A stretch of 64,000 nt of DNA from assembly GCF_024679245.1 (NCBI RefSeq), contig NC_090182.1, forward strand, positions 28,219,753-28,283,752. Direction: 5' to 3'. A model generated the notes under the pieces. The model had not been told where the DNA came from, ran no database searches, and was given only the letters and a program-made list of their open reading frames with translations. The position numbers were made by a program, and so were the translations under genes. This document shows, piece after piece, positions 50,575 through 62,283 of the stretch. Each line of letters starts with the position of its first letter. The stretch's first letter is position 1. The DNA is from Pseudorasbora parva. Taxonomy: Eukaryota > Chordata > Actinopteri > Cypriniformes > Gobionidae.

Positions 50575-51650
50575 TCTTGATGTCACACTGCATTCCCTCA
50601 TGGGAAAGTTTATTTATTCTTAAGAAGTCCATGTTCTCACTCCAGCCTGACTGGCCCTCGGCCTGCCCTTGGGCTGGTTTTGATGCCTTTAATGAATGGG
50701 CAATTGCTGATACACTGTTCTGATGTTGTGCTCACTTACAGACCAACTTACAGATTCTCTTTTTGCTCATCCACTGTTAAACACGGTCAAAAATGCCGGG
50801 TCTGCCACAGTATCAGACATTTCAATCTATAGGGTCTACAATATATCAAATGCCAGACATTGTGATTTTCTGTGGCCATACAATTTTTTTATTTTTTTTA
50901 TTAATTTACATTTTAATATGACTGCTAAGATAAATCTATTTTCTTTATGCTCTCTGCTTCATTAAAAGCTAAAGCATGCATGAACATGTAATTCCCTTAA
51001 TTCACTGTGAATAAATGCTTCTGCCAAATGCATAAATGTAAAGAGAAAAAATAAATACATTTGCAATACTCCAAATAATTGAAGCAGCAGATGCCATGTT
51101 TGTTTATTGAGCTAGTTTTTCATGAAGTTGCTGACAGTCATTTCTGAAGTAGCAACTCCAAGGTATTTGGGGAATGCATGAACTGATAACTTTGTGTAAC
51201 TTTGAATGCAATGAAAATTGAATTGGATAAAAGCATCTGCCAAATGTAAATCTTAAATATATGTTCAGCTGTAGGTTTTTTGGATAATTAAAAAAAAGTA
51301 CAGTCCTGTGTTTTTGCTTTTGTAGTCTTTGGTCACCAAAACTGATCACTAAATCACTGACCAATTGACAAAATTGACAAATCCCTCAATCTGCTTGAGA
51401 GTCAAACTTAGACAGCATTTACACTGCTGGTATTAATGCACAATTATGATTTGGTGACTATCCAATTTTTTTGACGAACCACTTACATCGTCTTTTAAAA
51501 GCGACTTGTATTCCGATATTTGCATTTACACTATACACTGGCGAAACAGTCCAAGACGTTCTGACCTGGGAACAGGAGTAAAATGTAGTGATATGCAATA
51601 CACGCCATGGATGCAGATAAAATGATTATTCAACGTTTTGCTTTCCGCAC
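50575..51650 (+). other. mtnr1a intron, nothing recognised
   Basis: AT-rich intron up to a Tc1-like element. No supported feature. Confidence 0.6.
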
Positions 51651-51779
51651 TATCACTATATTGCCAAAATCATTGGGACACCCCTCCAAATAATTGAATT
51701 CAGGTGTTCTAATCACTTCCATGGCCACAGATGTATAAAATCAAGCACCTAAGCATGCAGACTGCTTCTATAGACATTT

Positions 51780-52660
51780 GTGAAAGAATGGGTTGCTCTC
51801 AGGAGCTCAGTGAATTCAAGAGTGGTACTGTGATAGGTAACCACCTGTGCAATAAGTCCATTCGTGAAATTTCTTTGAAGGACTTTGTGTGGCCTTCAGA
51901 TTAGCTCAAGAACAGCGAACAGCGCGCAGAAGAGAGCCTCATGGAATGGGTTTCCATGGCTGAGCAACTAAGTGTAATGCAAAGTGTTGTATGCAGTGGT
52001 GTAAAGCAGTGGTTCCCAAACCTGTCCTGGAGGACCCCCAGCACTGCACATTTTGCATGTTTCCCTCATCAGACACACCTGATCCAACTCATCAGCTCAT
52101 TAGTAGAGATAGCAAGACCTGAAGTGGGTGTGTCTGATTAGGGAGACATACAAAATGTGCAGTGCTGGGGGTCCTCCAGGACAGGTTTGGGAACCACTGG
52201 TGTAAAGCACACCGCCACTGGACTCTAGAGCAGTGGAGAAGTGTTCTCTAAAGTGACGAATCACGCTTCTCTGGCTAGCAATCTGATGGGTGAGTCAGGC
52301 TTTGGTGGTTGCCAGGAGAACGGTACTTGCCTGACTGCATTGTGCCAAGTGTAAAGTTTGGTGGAGGAGGTTTATGGTGTGGGGTTGTTTTTCAGGGGTG
52401 GGCCTTTGACCCTTAGCTTTAGTGAAAGGAACTCTTAATGCTTTACCATACCAAGACATTTTGTACCCAACTTTGTGGGAACACTTTTGGGATGCCCCTT
52501 CCTGTTCCAGCATGACTGCGCACCAGTGCACAAAGCAAGCTCCATAAAGACATGGATGATTGGTTTTGGTGTGGAGCAACTTGACTGGCCAGCACAGAGT
52601 CCTGACCGCAACCCTGCTGTTTTAGCTGCAAAGGGTTGTCCAACTCCATTAAACCCCATG
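51780..52660 (+). pseudogene. Tc1-like transposase relic
   Basis: The catalytic part is still readable: FQHDCAPVHKASSIKTWM (Asp retained, the usual Asn is Cys) and LDWPAQSPDRNP. The Glu-containing EHLWD segment that should follow is lost. Upstream, ELSEFKSGTVIG-like DNA-binding sequence near 51800 is in another frame, and a MITE interrupts it. Confidence 0.82.
52007..52199. mobile_element. Palindromic hAT-type MITE, 193 bp
   Basis: Ends CAGTGGTTCCCAAACCTGTC and GACAGGTTTGGGAACCACTG, perfect inverted copies. The outer ~55 bp on each side pair. Flanked by the perfect 8-bp duplication GTGTAAAG (51999-52006, 52200-52207). Confidence 0.93.
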
Positions 52661-52734
52661 GATTAAGAATGGGATGTCATTAAAGTTCATGTGCATGTAA
52701 AGGCAGGCATCCCAGAACTTTTGACAATATAGTG

Positions 52735-53542
52735 TATGTCATAATGCAGACAAAACAATGTCTTCACATCATACTGATGTTCAGTGTGCTGCTATTGGCT
52801 TTGAATTGATTTTTGTTCAGTATTTTTGCAAGGCTAGACTGGGACCATTTATTTGCATTTGACTGTGGCAGATGATTAGATATCAAATGTCACATCACCC
52901 CTTAATTGTGCTTCATAATGGTCTCATTATCTATAGTGACAATGATCTTCATGAATAAATGTTGTTAAGGTACAGATAAAAACCTTCAGAGGTTTTCATT
53001 TAGTTTGTTTCTTGTCAGTTGTTTCTCCTAGAAGTACACATTTTGCACATTTTGGCACATTTTATTTTGATCCTTTAATATAATCTGTGCACAATTGTGA
53101 GCTAAATAGTACTTGCTGAATACTGAACTTTTGCCACTCTGCTTGTCTTTAGTTGTATTTAAGCAGAAAGACATGAGTGATGAGTTCTGTTTGACAAGAC
53201 TCCAGTATCATTTAAAACTGCCCTCCAGGGTCCCAAAGCAATAAAATATTGATTTAAGCGTAATATTTCAATGAACTCAAGGTTAGTCTGGAACTTCTCT
53301 TTAGTGCTGTATTTTTACTCTGTAGGGGTGACAAAGTGATATCAAAGTTTGTTTTGAAAAGGCTGCAATTAAAATATTCAATACCCAGCACTGATTTATT
53401 AGAAGCCAGCATTCCAGAATTTGACACAGTATTCACTTTAATATCTGATGCTTAGATGTGGAGAGGATTCATTAAAGGGATATAGAATAAATATAACAGT
53501 TACCTACACAGAACCAAAAATCTTTTGGTTAAAGCCAGGAGG
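52735..53542 (+). other. mtnr1a intron, nothing recognised
   Basis: AT-rich intron between two mobile elements. Confidence 0.6.
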
Positions 53543-53546
53543 TTAA

Positions 53547-54691
53547 AGGGTCATGAAACCCCAAAACACTTTTTTTGAGATGTAAACAGATATGTATAGG
53601 CTGCACATCATTGAAAACACTAAGGGTACTCATTAATGGTACTCATATGTGAAAATAGTTATTTTTGCATTTTTCAGAGCGATTTCTGTCTTCCGGTTTG
53701 AAAAGCTTAGTCGGAGCAACGTCACAAATGCTGACGTCGGCGCGGCCTTTTCGGCCCAAGTATGGGCTGCTGGGCACATGCTGACGTCGACCGCTCCGAG
53801 TGATTCTCGATATATATTCATGACATGAAGCTCATTCAGTCCAATCCCTGCGCTGTAGTATGCATGCAAGATAATTTAGTTAATATGCATGAGACAGTCA
53901 CTTCTGTCAGGCTCGTCTTCCATCATTATTGTAGAGATATGGTGGGGAAGTTTTGGAAGCAGCGTGTGGAAAAGTCATGGAGGAAAGCTAGGCGTTGTGC
54001 TGATACGAAGTAACGTAAAGGGCGCCGAGCGAGCTGTAACCGGCGCCGTCTGTGGAAGCCTTTGCTAAAGGCTTGGTAAAGTAAAATTCACCTGAGGAAT
54101 CGCACGCCGAACCTGCAAGCGTTGACTATCTATGTCAGGAGTGCAAAATAACCAATCTGTAATCTGTAGGCTAATGAACAAAAGCCACGTCCTCTCCGTT
54201 TTATTTGTCGTCACAGCCATGCACTATGCATGTGTTCGGGCTCTTAGTGAAACAGTGTGATGCATATTTGGACAAATATAGATTTAGCTGTCGAGTGATA
54301 CAGCGCGGATCGTCACGGCAACCCAGTGCGCGTCGCTCTGCTTCAGATGCGCGGTCGAGACTGAAACCTCAAACTTTGAAGAGCTGAATGATTTGCGATC
54401 TCTGCTGCACGCCACTCATAGCTCTCTCATTCGCTGTACTCATCCCTCATTTAATCTCACTGTGGTAAACAATGCCAACGTGAACCAAGAACATGTCTCA
54501 GAACCGTAACTGCTGCTGTTGGTATCGCTAATCTTAATGCACCTACTGACACTCCCCTATTTATGCAAACATTCCCTCTTTCCACACAATACCATCCCAC
54601 CTTTTCACAGTCGACCACTCCCCTTTTAACAAGCTTTTTCAAATCGAAGGTGTGAAAAAACACCGCTGCAGCAGGGGGGTTTCATGACCCT
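53547..54691. mobile_element. TTAA-flanked non-autonomous element (Kolobok-like), 1,145 bp
   Basis: Ends AGGGTCATGAAACCCC and GGGGTTTCATGACCCT; TTAA at 53543-53546 and 54692-54695. The interior is GC-richer than the flanks. Short frames inside (53633-53869, 54205-54387, 54457-54663) are unrecognised. Confidence 0.85.
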
Positions 54692-54959
54692 TTAATATAC
54701 AGGTATATACTAAAAATATACAGGTATATACTAAAATGTATTTGAAATACATTTATTTCTATGATAAGTATACTACAAATACCTTTACGTGTACTTAATA
54801 TAAATACCCTGTAATTTTGATATACTAAATTGATATATTTAAAGTCTGCTAAATTGGAAAAACTAATTTTGTACTTAATGCACTTTAGGTATCTGGAAAT
54901 AGTGCTGAAGTCTAACTAAATATGATATGAAAACTTAAAAGCTGACTTAAATGACTTAA

Positions 54960-55128
54960 AGCTGCAGTCTGTAAATTTTGCCTCTTTGTCGTCATCTCTG
55001 TTTGAAGCCTGCAATTGCAGATGCGGAATTATCGTCTTTTCATGGGTTGTGCATCGGCGGATGAATCTAATGTTTTGAGGAGTGTGTGTGGCTTTCAGAC
55101 ACCGCACCGGTGTGGATACTGTACTGTA
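54960..55128 (+). repeat. Short TTAA-associated dispersed repeat, copy 2
   Basis: Begins AGCTGCAGTCTGTAAATTTT right after TTAA and ends GTGTGGATACTGTACTGTA. An inverted relative is at 3239-3425. Confidence 0.65.
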
Positions 55129-55698
55129 CTTAATTATTGCAAATAAACTTTAGGTACACTTTAAATGTCTTGCATATTTTACAGAGATTACTATCCTTAC
55201 CAATAGTGATATTAAAACACAATTTAGGCTTACTATTAAGAAATGTGCATTGTGCAGTAAAGAAGTACTCCAAATAAAGTTGAATTATAATATTGATATC
55301 AGTAATGTTAATGTATTTGTAGTTATTATTAAATAAATATATTTTAAATACATTTTGTTATAGGCTTTTCTCCACTAGAAAAGAAAGCTTAGTTTTGAAA
55401 ACAAATACCCATAATTGTCCTTTGTGATGAGTGCTATGTTATTCTTTTAATTAGATAAACAAAGATAAAGAGCAAATGCATATCAATGTTTTTGTCTTTT
55501 GCTGGATTTGACTCTTGATAAATCAAGGGCACAGTATTCAAATTAATATTATACTTGTGTATATACAATATATAGTATACAGTGCAACATGTATACCAAG
55601 GGTACGCATACTATTATGTTATTAAAATGATTATATTCATATTTATATTTGTATACTGTATGTATATCCCTGGCGTGCCAATTTGTTGCACTGCAAAC
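55129..55698 (+). other. mtnr1a intron, nothing recognised
   Basis: AT-rich, no supported feature. Confidence 0.6.
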
Positions 55699-55702
55699 TT
55701 AA

Positions 55703-57075
55703 AGGTAGGGTAGGTAGGAATTGGTTAAAAAACTTTTTTTTTCTCCAAATTTGTTTTAACTTTCTTTATATATCAATACATAATTAAAATGTAAGTACTC
55801 TGAAAAAGAAAGTTTAAAAATTGAGTGTCTGTAGACCTCTCAGGACTGATTTAAAGACCTTCTCCCTTCTCCACCTTCTCCCTTCTGGGCTCTTTCCAAA
55901 GCCACGCCCCCAAAATACGTGAACGCGCCTCACCGACCAATCAGCTGGAAGACGCATTATTTACCTCAGACGAGCAGTGTGCATGTAGTCGCATCATGTT
56001 AGAATCACATGTAATAAAAAATCGAACTTTATCAGTATGAATATAAACAAATAAGATGTCTTTTTGTACTCACTATCAAGCTAGAATACTGGTAAAGTTT
56101 AAAATATATTTTTGTTTGATTTGGTAACAAGCTAGTTATATTTATAAGGCAAAGAAAACGTGTAGCATCATGTTTTTCCAATAACATCAGTTATACTGTG
56201 ATGAAGATGAATTTCGTGTAAGATTCATAACATATACTGTGTTTTGTATGTAAGAGTTTCCATGATGAAAGCATTGTTAAAAAAAGTTCCTCGATGCGGT
56301 GTACTAGCTTTTACACATGCATTTTGTTATCTAAAGTTACATTTTGCAAAATTCAACACAACAGCGATTAACTTGAGCTAAGCATATTGAGTATTTATCA
56401 TCTCTACTAATGGCTAAGTGTATAACATTGTAACTTTATGCTAAGTAATGTTATGTTAGCTATATTAGGCAGCTTAATGTGCTCTTTATACATGCTTCAT
56501 GAAAACATAAACCAAAAAAATTTATAATCAAAATGAAAGATTACCTGTCCAGCAGAAATACAGCCAGCAATGAGTCGTTTTTCAGGTCCCTCAGTTCTCA
56601 CCATCGCTGAAAAGCCACGCAGATTTACTCGCGTTTGATTTTTTTGTTTATCCAAAGACTTTCTGTGCATTGCCTTTTCTCGTACTGTCTTCCTTTTTTG
56701 GATTGTTTGCCTTCGCTGACTGTAAAACCCTGCACTGTGAATTTGGAATGCTCTTTCTCTGCCATTATTTTGCCTAGGTTTCTTGCCGCTTGAACCGCTC
56801 AAATCAAACGAGCGCACGCATGTGGGCAGATCCTGTAGCGAAAGCGGTGGTCGCCATGGTAGCGAGAGAGAGTGACAGTCGCCCAAGCCAATCATTTGTT
56901 TCGTCCCGAGCGAAAATAATGAGCGATGTTTATTGCAGATTAAAAAGTCTAGAGTCACTCGATTTTTATACTTTCTTTTTCAGAGTACTTGCATTTTAAT
57001 TATGTACTGACATATAAAGGAAGTTTAAACAAATTTGGACAAAAGTGTTTTAGATCAGTCCTACCTACCCTACCT
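55703..57075. mobile_element. TTAA-flanked non-autonomous element (Kolobok-like), 1,373 bp
   Basis: Ends AGGTAGGGTAGGTAGGA and TCCTACCTACCCTACCT; TTAA at 55699-55702 and 57076-57079. A 153-codon minus-strand frame (56497-56958) inside resembles nothing I know, is lysine- and serine-rich, and is probably chance. Confidence 0.87.
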
Positions 57076-57079
57076 TTAA

Positions 57080-58554
57080 ATATGTCTCATGACCATCTAC
57101 TTTATGAATCTAACGTTTTCGCATGTTTATTTAATGTGGTTTATTTGGTGCTTTATCTGAAACGAGTCCTGTCACTGATGGTCTCTACCGTAAAAGATGA
57201 ATGAATGTGTATCTGCAGACTTCCAGTTTATGACAGTCCGTTACATTCACAGTGCATGGTGTCATAGAGACCTGAAGAACTCGTCTGCAATTCCCAAAAC
57301 ATCCTGAATACTAAATGATTTCCCGAAACCATTTGCCAAGATTTCAGCTCATTTTTGTTTGTGTTCCCTTATATATCAAATTACTTCAAACATTTGAATG
57401 CAAACGAGCTTGTGCCTTATACACTGCATTACCACATAGCAAGTGCGTAATATATTGATTATAATCTGATTATTTGAAATGTGAAATTTGATGTCCTGAA
57501 TAAAAAAAAACTGACATTTGAGTACACAGAAGTGTTGAATCCCTTGTTTGGCATTAAAAGGATTCGGAATCCCCTGTACTGCAAATATCATGTGACAATG
57601 CTGACTGATGTGCCGACACGAACACTTCACTAGTGATTACCTGAGCTGTGATGTCAGATGTAAGTCGAGAACAGTATAAATCCAACAAATCATGGTCTGG
57701 CAAAAGAGTTAAATACTGACTAAAATGGCTGCTTTTGAATGGCTGTCATTGGAGAAAGATGTTTCTTAGATCTAGATAGTGTGGTTACAGCATCTACCAG
57801 CTGCATCTAACAGGGCTTAAATTCATTTCATCTCAATGATTCTGTGTTGATAGTGAACATGTTCTACAACGTTTCCTGCAGAACAAGTGTGTAACCATTT
57901 CGTCTTCATTACCATCTCCAACTACTATAAATACATTCACCTCTGCATCCTGTAGCCTGTCCAGCTCAGAGGAAACGTTTGTTTACATGAAACCAAGAGT
58001 AAATGAGTATCTTCTGTGGTAAAAAAGAGAGACTAATCATCTCATTTACGCCATAGACATTTTTAAAGTAAAGAAAATACTCTTTTTTCAGTGTTTTATT
58101 GAGCAAAGCAGCTAAAGAAATATTCATCAGTCTTCAGTGGTCACGCTGTGCTGCATGTGTTTTTATTTGTTTAATGTTTTAATTTTTATTTTTTTATTGC
58201 ACAGTTGAATGCCCTACTGTCTTGGGATTATTTTGCAGTACCCAGTCTTTTTTATTTATCTCATCCCTTACAACACATTCAAGCTCACGACTAACAAAAT
58301 ATACAGTAATTTCTTTTGCCATGCTGCTGTAGATTCAGCAGCGGTGAAATGTCAGTGCAGGAAACACTGCAGGTAGTCATTAAGAAATATATTAATTATC
58401 TCTTTGCACTCTGCATGGCAACTTTTGCAGTTTATTTAATACAAAACAGTCAGTGAATTTGTGCTTTCAAGCTAAAAGGGGTCGCTCGCAGTCGCAGACA
58501 ACAGCCAGTCTCCTCTTGCTTTCTCTGCTCATGCTAAGTACTTGTTTGCTTTTG
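57080..58554 (+). other. mtnr1a intron, nothing recognised
   Basis: AT-rich intron. The minus-strand frame 57376-57630 has no recognisable domain. Confidence 0.6.
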
Positions 58555-58749
58555 ACTAAGAAAGCCTCTTATGCTCACCAAGGCAGGAAAACAGTAAAAA
58601 CAGTACTATTGTGAAATATTATAAAATGTAATTTATTCTTGTGATGGCGAATCTAAATATTCACCATCATTACCCCAGTCTTCAGCATCACACGATCCTT
58701 CAGAAATCAATCTAATATACGCAACAAACATTTATTATTATTATATCAA

Positions 58750-58989
58750 CACTCAGAAAAAAAGGTACAGTGCTGTCACTGGGGCGGTACCCTATAAGGT
58801 ACAAAAGTGAAAAGGTACATCTTTGTACCTTACTCACCCCTAAATGGTACATATTAGTACATTAAAAGGTACATATCAGTACTTTAGGAGTGCGTATTAG
58901 TACCTTAAAGGTACATATTAGTACCTTTTCGGTTTTGTACACCAGGGTACCGCCCTAGTGACAGCAATGTACCTTTATTTCTGTCAGTG
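58750..58989. mobile_element. GGTACC-rich MITE, copy 1
   Basis: Ends CACTCAGAAAAAAAGGTACA and TGTACCTTTATTTCTGTCAGTG-type. The outer ~45 bp are inverted copies (CAGTGCTGTCACTGGGGCGG against CCGCCCTAGTGACAGC). The centre has many GGTACATATTAGTACC-like palindromes. Confidence 0.82.
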
Positions 58990-59017
58990 AATGATGAAAA
59001 CAATGTTACTGCTTTAA

Positions 59018-59641
59018 AGGGTTAGTTCACCCAAAAATGAAAACTCTCTTATTAATTCCTCACCCTCATGTCATTCCAAACCATTAGACCTTCGTTCATG
59101 TTAATGAAGATGAAATCCGAGAGCTTTCTGACCCCTCCATTGACAGCTATTTAATTAACACTGCGGATCAACCTTAATGAAGTGAGGAGAATACTTTTTG
59201 TGCGCAAAAAAACGAACAAAAAAAAATACTTTTTTCTACAATTTCTTCACGTCTGTGTCAGTCTCCTGCGATATTGACGTAGTAAACACAGTGCAGTGCT
59301 TCCTGACAGTAGCTGGCCATCGTAAACAGCGTAGGAGGCTGACACAAACAATACGAAATAGTTGAATAAAGTTGTTATTTTTGTTTGTTTTTTGCACACA
59401 AAAAGTATTCGCCAATTTTTAAAATTAAGGTTGGATCATTGGAGTCACACAGACTATTTTATGAATGTTTTTCCTACTTTTCTGGACCTTGAAAGTGTTA
59501 ATTAAATAGCTGTCTATGGAGGGATCGAAGAGCTCTCGGATTTCATCAAAAATGTCTTAATTTGTGTTCCAAAGACGAACAAAGGTCTTACGTGTTGGGA
59601 ACGACATGAGGGTGAGTAATTAATGACAGGATTTATGACCT
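59018..59641. mobile_element. TTAA-flanked MITE with AGGGTTAGTTCACCC end
   Basis: The left end is AGGGTTAGTTCACCCAAAAA; the right end is eroded (...TTATGACCT). TTAA at 59014-59017 and 59642-59645. The host MITE sequence resumes right after. Confidence 0.75.
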
Positions 59642-59719
59642 TTAATATCTTAGTGGAAACCATGATACATTTTTTTCAGGAATCTTTTATGAAAGGAACA
59701 GTATAAATGTCTTTACTGT

Positions 59720-60067
59720 TGTCAAGGTGCAATAGTGTGGAAGAAGAGAAGTTGACACATGTATCTAATCGCATGCTGAATTTATTAACGCAAACCAAAA
59801 CACAGGAACACAGGAATCCAGTACAAAAATAACAGTGTTACAGTTGACTATCAGCATCCAACTCAGGATAAAGTAATAAAAGAACCGACAAAGGAATATT
59901 GATGAAAGGGCTATAAACAAAAAAAGAGGACCTAAACTAGAAACAGGTGAGATTACGCCACAACTAAGAAAACAAACTCAATCACAGGAAGTGATTTAGT
60001 AAAGTGAAGTGAAGCAATGGAAATGTAAGATAAACTAAAAGTCTTTAAGCACAAACTAAACTATATA
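59720..60067. mobile_element. Unclassified 348-bp insertion with 5-bp duplication
   Basis: Interrupts the mariner-like MITE between direct ACTGT copies (59715-59719, 60068-60072). It starts TGTCAAGG and ends CTATATA. The 5-bp duplication suggests an LTR-type or other element, but it lacks the CA end of an LTR. Confidence 0.5.
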
Positions 60068-60157
60068 ACTGTCACTTTTTATCAGTTTAATGCTGCTTCC
60101 TGTAAAATAATAAAAAACGAAACCTTACTGACCCCAAACTTTTGAATGGTAACATAT

Positions 60158-60876
60158 GTTCCTGATTGAAAATGTTCAATTCAAGAAACCATAATATATT
60201 TTTTTTCTTCCTTTCATGTAGCTGAATCAGTCAAGTGTGGTGATGCAAGAACTCTTAAAATGAAAGTTGCTTTGCCAATCATCTGCCAAATGCACGAAGG
60301 TAAATGTCATAAATAAATCTCGCAAGATAATTTAATCATATAGTGCATAGCGGAAAGAAAGTCAAAAGCAGTCACATAAACAGTTGGATGAGTTAAAAGA
60401 GTGAGAAATTCTCTCTGGATCTCAAAGGATCCTGTGAATCTGGCCATGAATTTCTCTCACTGTATGTGAGGTGATGTGGAAAAATCATAACCAAAGGTTT
60501 GCCCTGCAGCATAGATGCCATTAGTGGCACAAAAAAACTCTCCAGGGAGAAGTGACGTGTTTATAAAGGCTTTTACTTTGCAGTCAGAGTGTTTGCCTCT
60601 TACTGTAGAATGGCTCAGCATTCAGATACACAAGGATCAGTGCTGCATTCATTATACTTTTTGCACATTTTATCATCACATTGTGATTTTTTTCAATATT
60701 GCATTTTGTTGTGTCTGTCCAAACAAACTAGAACTTGCCATGCAAATATTATGAATATTAATGACATCATGTTGACAGTCTTGTTAAATCTCCTTGCAGT
60801 TTGACGTGCTTACAGATAAAAGTTCTAGCATGCCATCTCACTGTGACATGAAGTGTGACTACAAACACTGTAATTA
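60158..60876 (+). other. mtnr1a intron, nothing recognised
   Basis: AT-rich, no supported feature. The two overlapping frames at 60515-60804 have no known domain. Confidence 0.6.
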
Positions 60877-60926
60877 CCCTTAGGAAACAAAAATATATTG
60901 CAGTATATTGAAAAATATCATTTAAT

Positions 60927-60931
<5 letters not shown>

Positions 60932-61006
<75 letters not shown>
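60932..61006 (+). repeat. (TA)n microsatellite
   Basis: TA run directly left of the nested Tc1-like element. Confidence 0.95.
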
Positions 61007-61007
<1 letters not shown>

Positions 61008-61009
<2 letters not shown>

Positions 61010-62110
61010 TCACCTAAAGGATTATTAGGAACACCATACTAATACTGTTTGACCCCCTTTCACCTTCAGAACTGCCGTAATTCTACGTGGCATTGATTCA
61101 GCAAGGTGCTGAAAGCATTCTTTAGAAATGTTGGCCCATATTGATAGGATAGCATCTTGCAGTTGATGGAGATTTGTGAGATGCTCATCCAGGGCACAAA
61201 GCTCCCGTTCCACCACATCCCAAAGATGCTCTATTAGGTTGAGATCTGGTGACTATGGGGGCCATTTTAGTACAGTCAACTCATTGTCATGTTTAAGAAA
61301 CCAGTTTGAAATGATTCAAGCTTTGTGACATGGTGCATTATCCTACTGGAAGTAGCCATCAGAGGATGGGTACATGGTGGTCATAAAGGGATGAATATGA
61401 TAAGAAACAATGATCAGGTAGGCCGTGGTATTTAAACGATACCCAATTGGCACTAAGATGCCTAAAGTGTGCCAAGAAAACCATCATACCACCACCACCA
61501 GCCTGCACAGTGGTAACAAGGCATGATGGATCCATGTTCTCATTCTATTTACGCCAAATTCTGACTCTACCATCTGGATGTCTCAACAGAAATCGAGACT
61601 CATCAGAGCAGGCTACATTTTTCCAGTCTTCAACTGTCCAATTTTGGTGAGCTCGTGCAAATTGTAGCCTCTTTTTCCTATTTGTAGTGGAGATGAGTGG
61701 TAACTGGTGGGGTCTTCTGCTGTTGTAGCCCATCCACCTCAAGGTTGTGCGTGTTGTGGCTTCACAAATGCTTTGCTGCATACCTCGGTTTCAACAAGTG
61801 GTTATTTCAGTCAAAGTTGCTCTTCTATCAGCTTGAATCAGTCGGCCCATTTTCCTCTGACCTCTAACATCAACAAGGCATTTTCACCCACAGGATTGCC
61901 GCATACTGGATGTTTTTCCCTTTTCACACCATTCTTTGTAAACCCTAGAAATGGTTGTGCGTGAAAATCCCAGTAACTGAGCAGATTGTGAAATACTCAG
62001 ACCGGCCCGTCTGGCAACAACAACCATGTCTTGACCAGGACCACACTCCTAAATGCATTGAAGCAACTGCCATGTGATTGGTTGATTAGATAATTGCATT
62101 AATGAGAAAT
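61008..62110 (-). mobile_element. Tc1-like element (GGATTATTAGGAACACC end), copy 2
   Basis: Left end CACTCACCTAAAGGATTATT; the right TIR is missing. It matches 37832-38424 throughout and has an additional ~600 bp of transposase region, showing that copy 1 is an internal-deletion derivative. Confidence 0.87.
61025..61990 (-). pseudogene. Tc1-like transposase, broken
   Basis: Minus-strand pieces: 61545-61781 ([60 protein letters not shown], with the first catalytic Asp in SDESRF) and 61025-61216 (C-terminal ELCALDEHLTNLHQLQDAIL). Frameshifts between them break the gene. Confidence 0.85.
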
Positions 62111-62283
62111 TTCCAATATATAGCAATATATTGAAAGCGGCAATCATTTGTCAATATTGCAATATATTACATGAATATATAATATATTGTATAATACCAT
62201 CTATATATTATTCCATGTATTTACAATATATTATAATATATTTCAAGTAATATATTGGTAAATTTATTTTCCTTTTGTAAGGG

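Larger units (their letters stand above)
51654..52734 (+). mobile_element. Tc1-like transposon with a MITE nested in it
   Basis: Ends CACTATATTGCCAAAATCAT and AACTTTTGACAATATAGTG, with TA after the right end. Carries a degenerate plus-strand transposase, split by the 193-bp MITE at 52007-52199. Confidence 0.88.
58555..60157 (+). mobile_element. Mariner-like MITE split by three later insertions
   Basis: Pieces of the MITE family seen at 31612 and 33316 are spread over 58555-58749, 58990-59017, 59642-59719 and 60068-60157 (AAGCCTCTTATGCTCACCAA, GTGGAAACCATGATACATTT, ACCCCAAACTTTTGAATGGT) in the right order. The intervening segments are separate insertions. The left terminus is lost. Confidence 0.75.
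60877..62283. mobile_element. CCCTTA-ended transposon, copy 2, containing a Tc1-like element
   Basis: Left end CCCTTAGGAAACAAAAATAT and right end TTTTCCTTTTGTAAGGG, flanked by TA on both sides. AATATATTG-type interior as at 34256-35763. Most of its length is the nested Tc1 element; the remainder is only ~300 bp. Confidence 0.8.

Noticed and set aside
56497..56958. 153-codon minus-strand frame as a gene
   Set aside because: It lies wholly inside a TTAA-flanked non-autonomous element, matches no family I know and lacks splice or promoter support.
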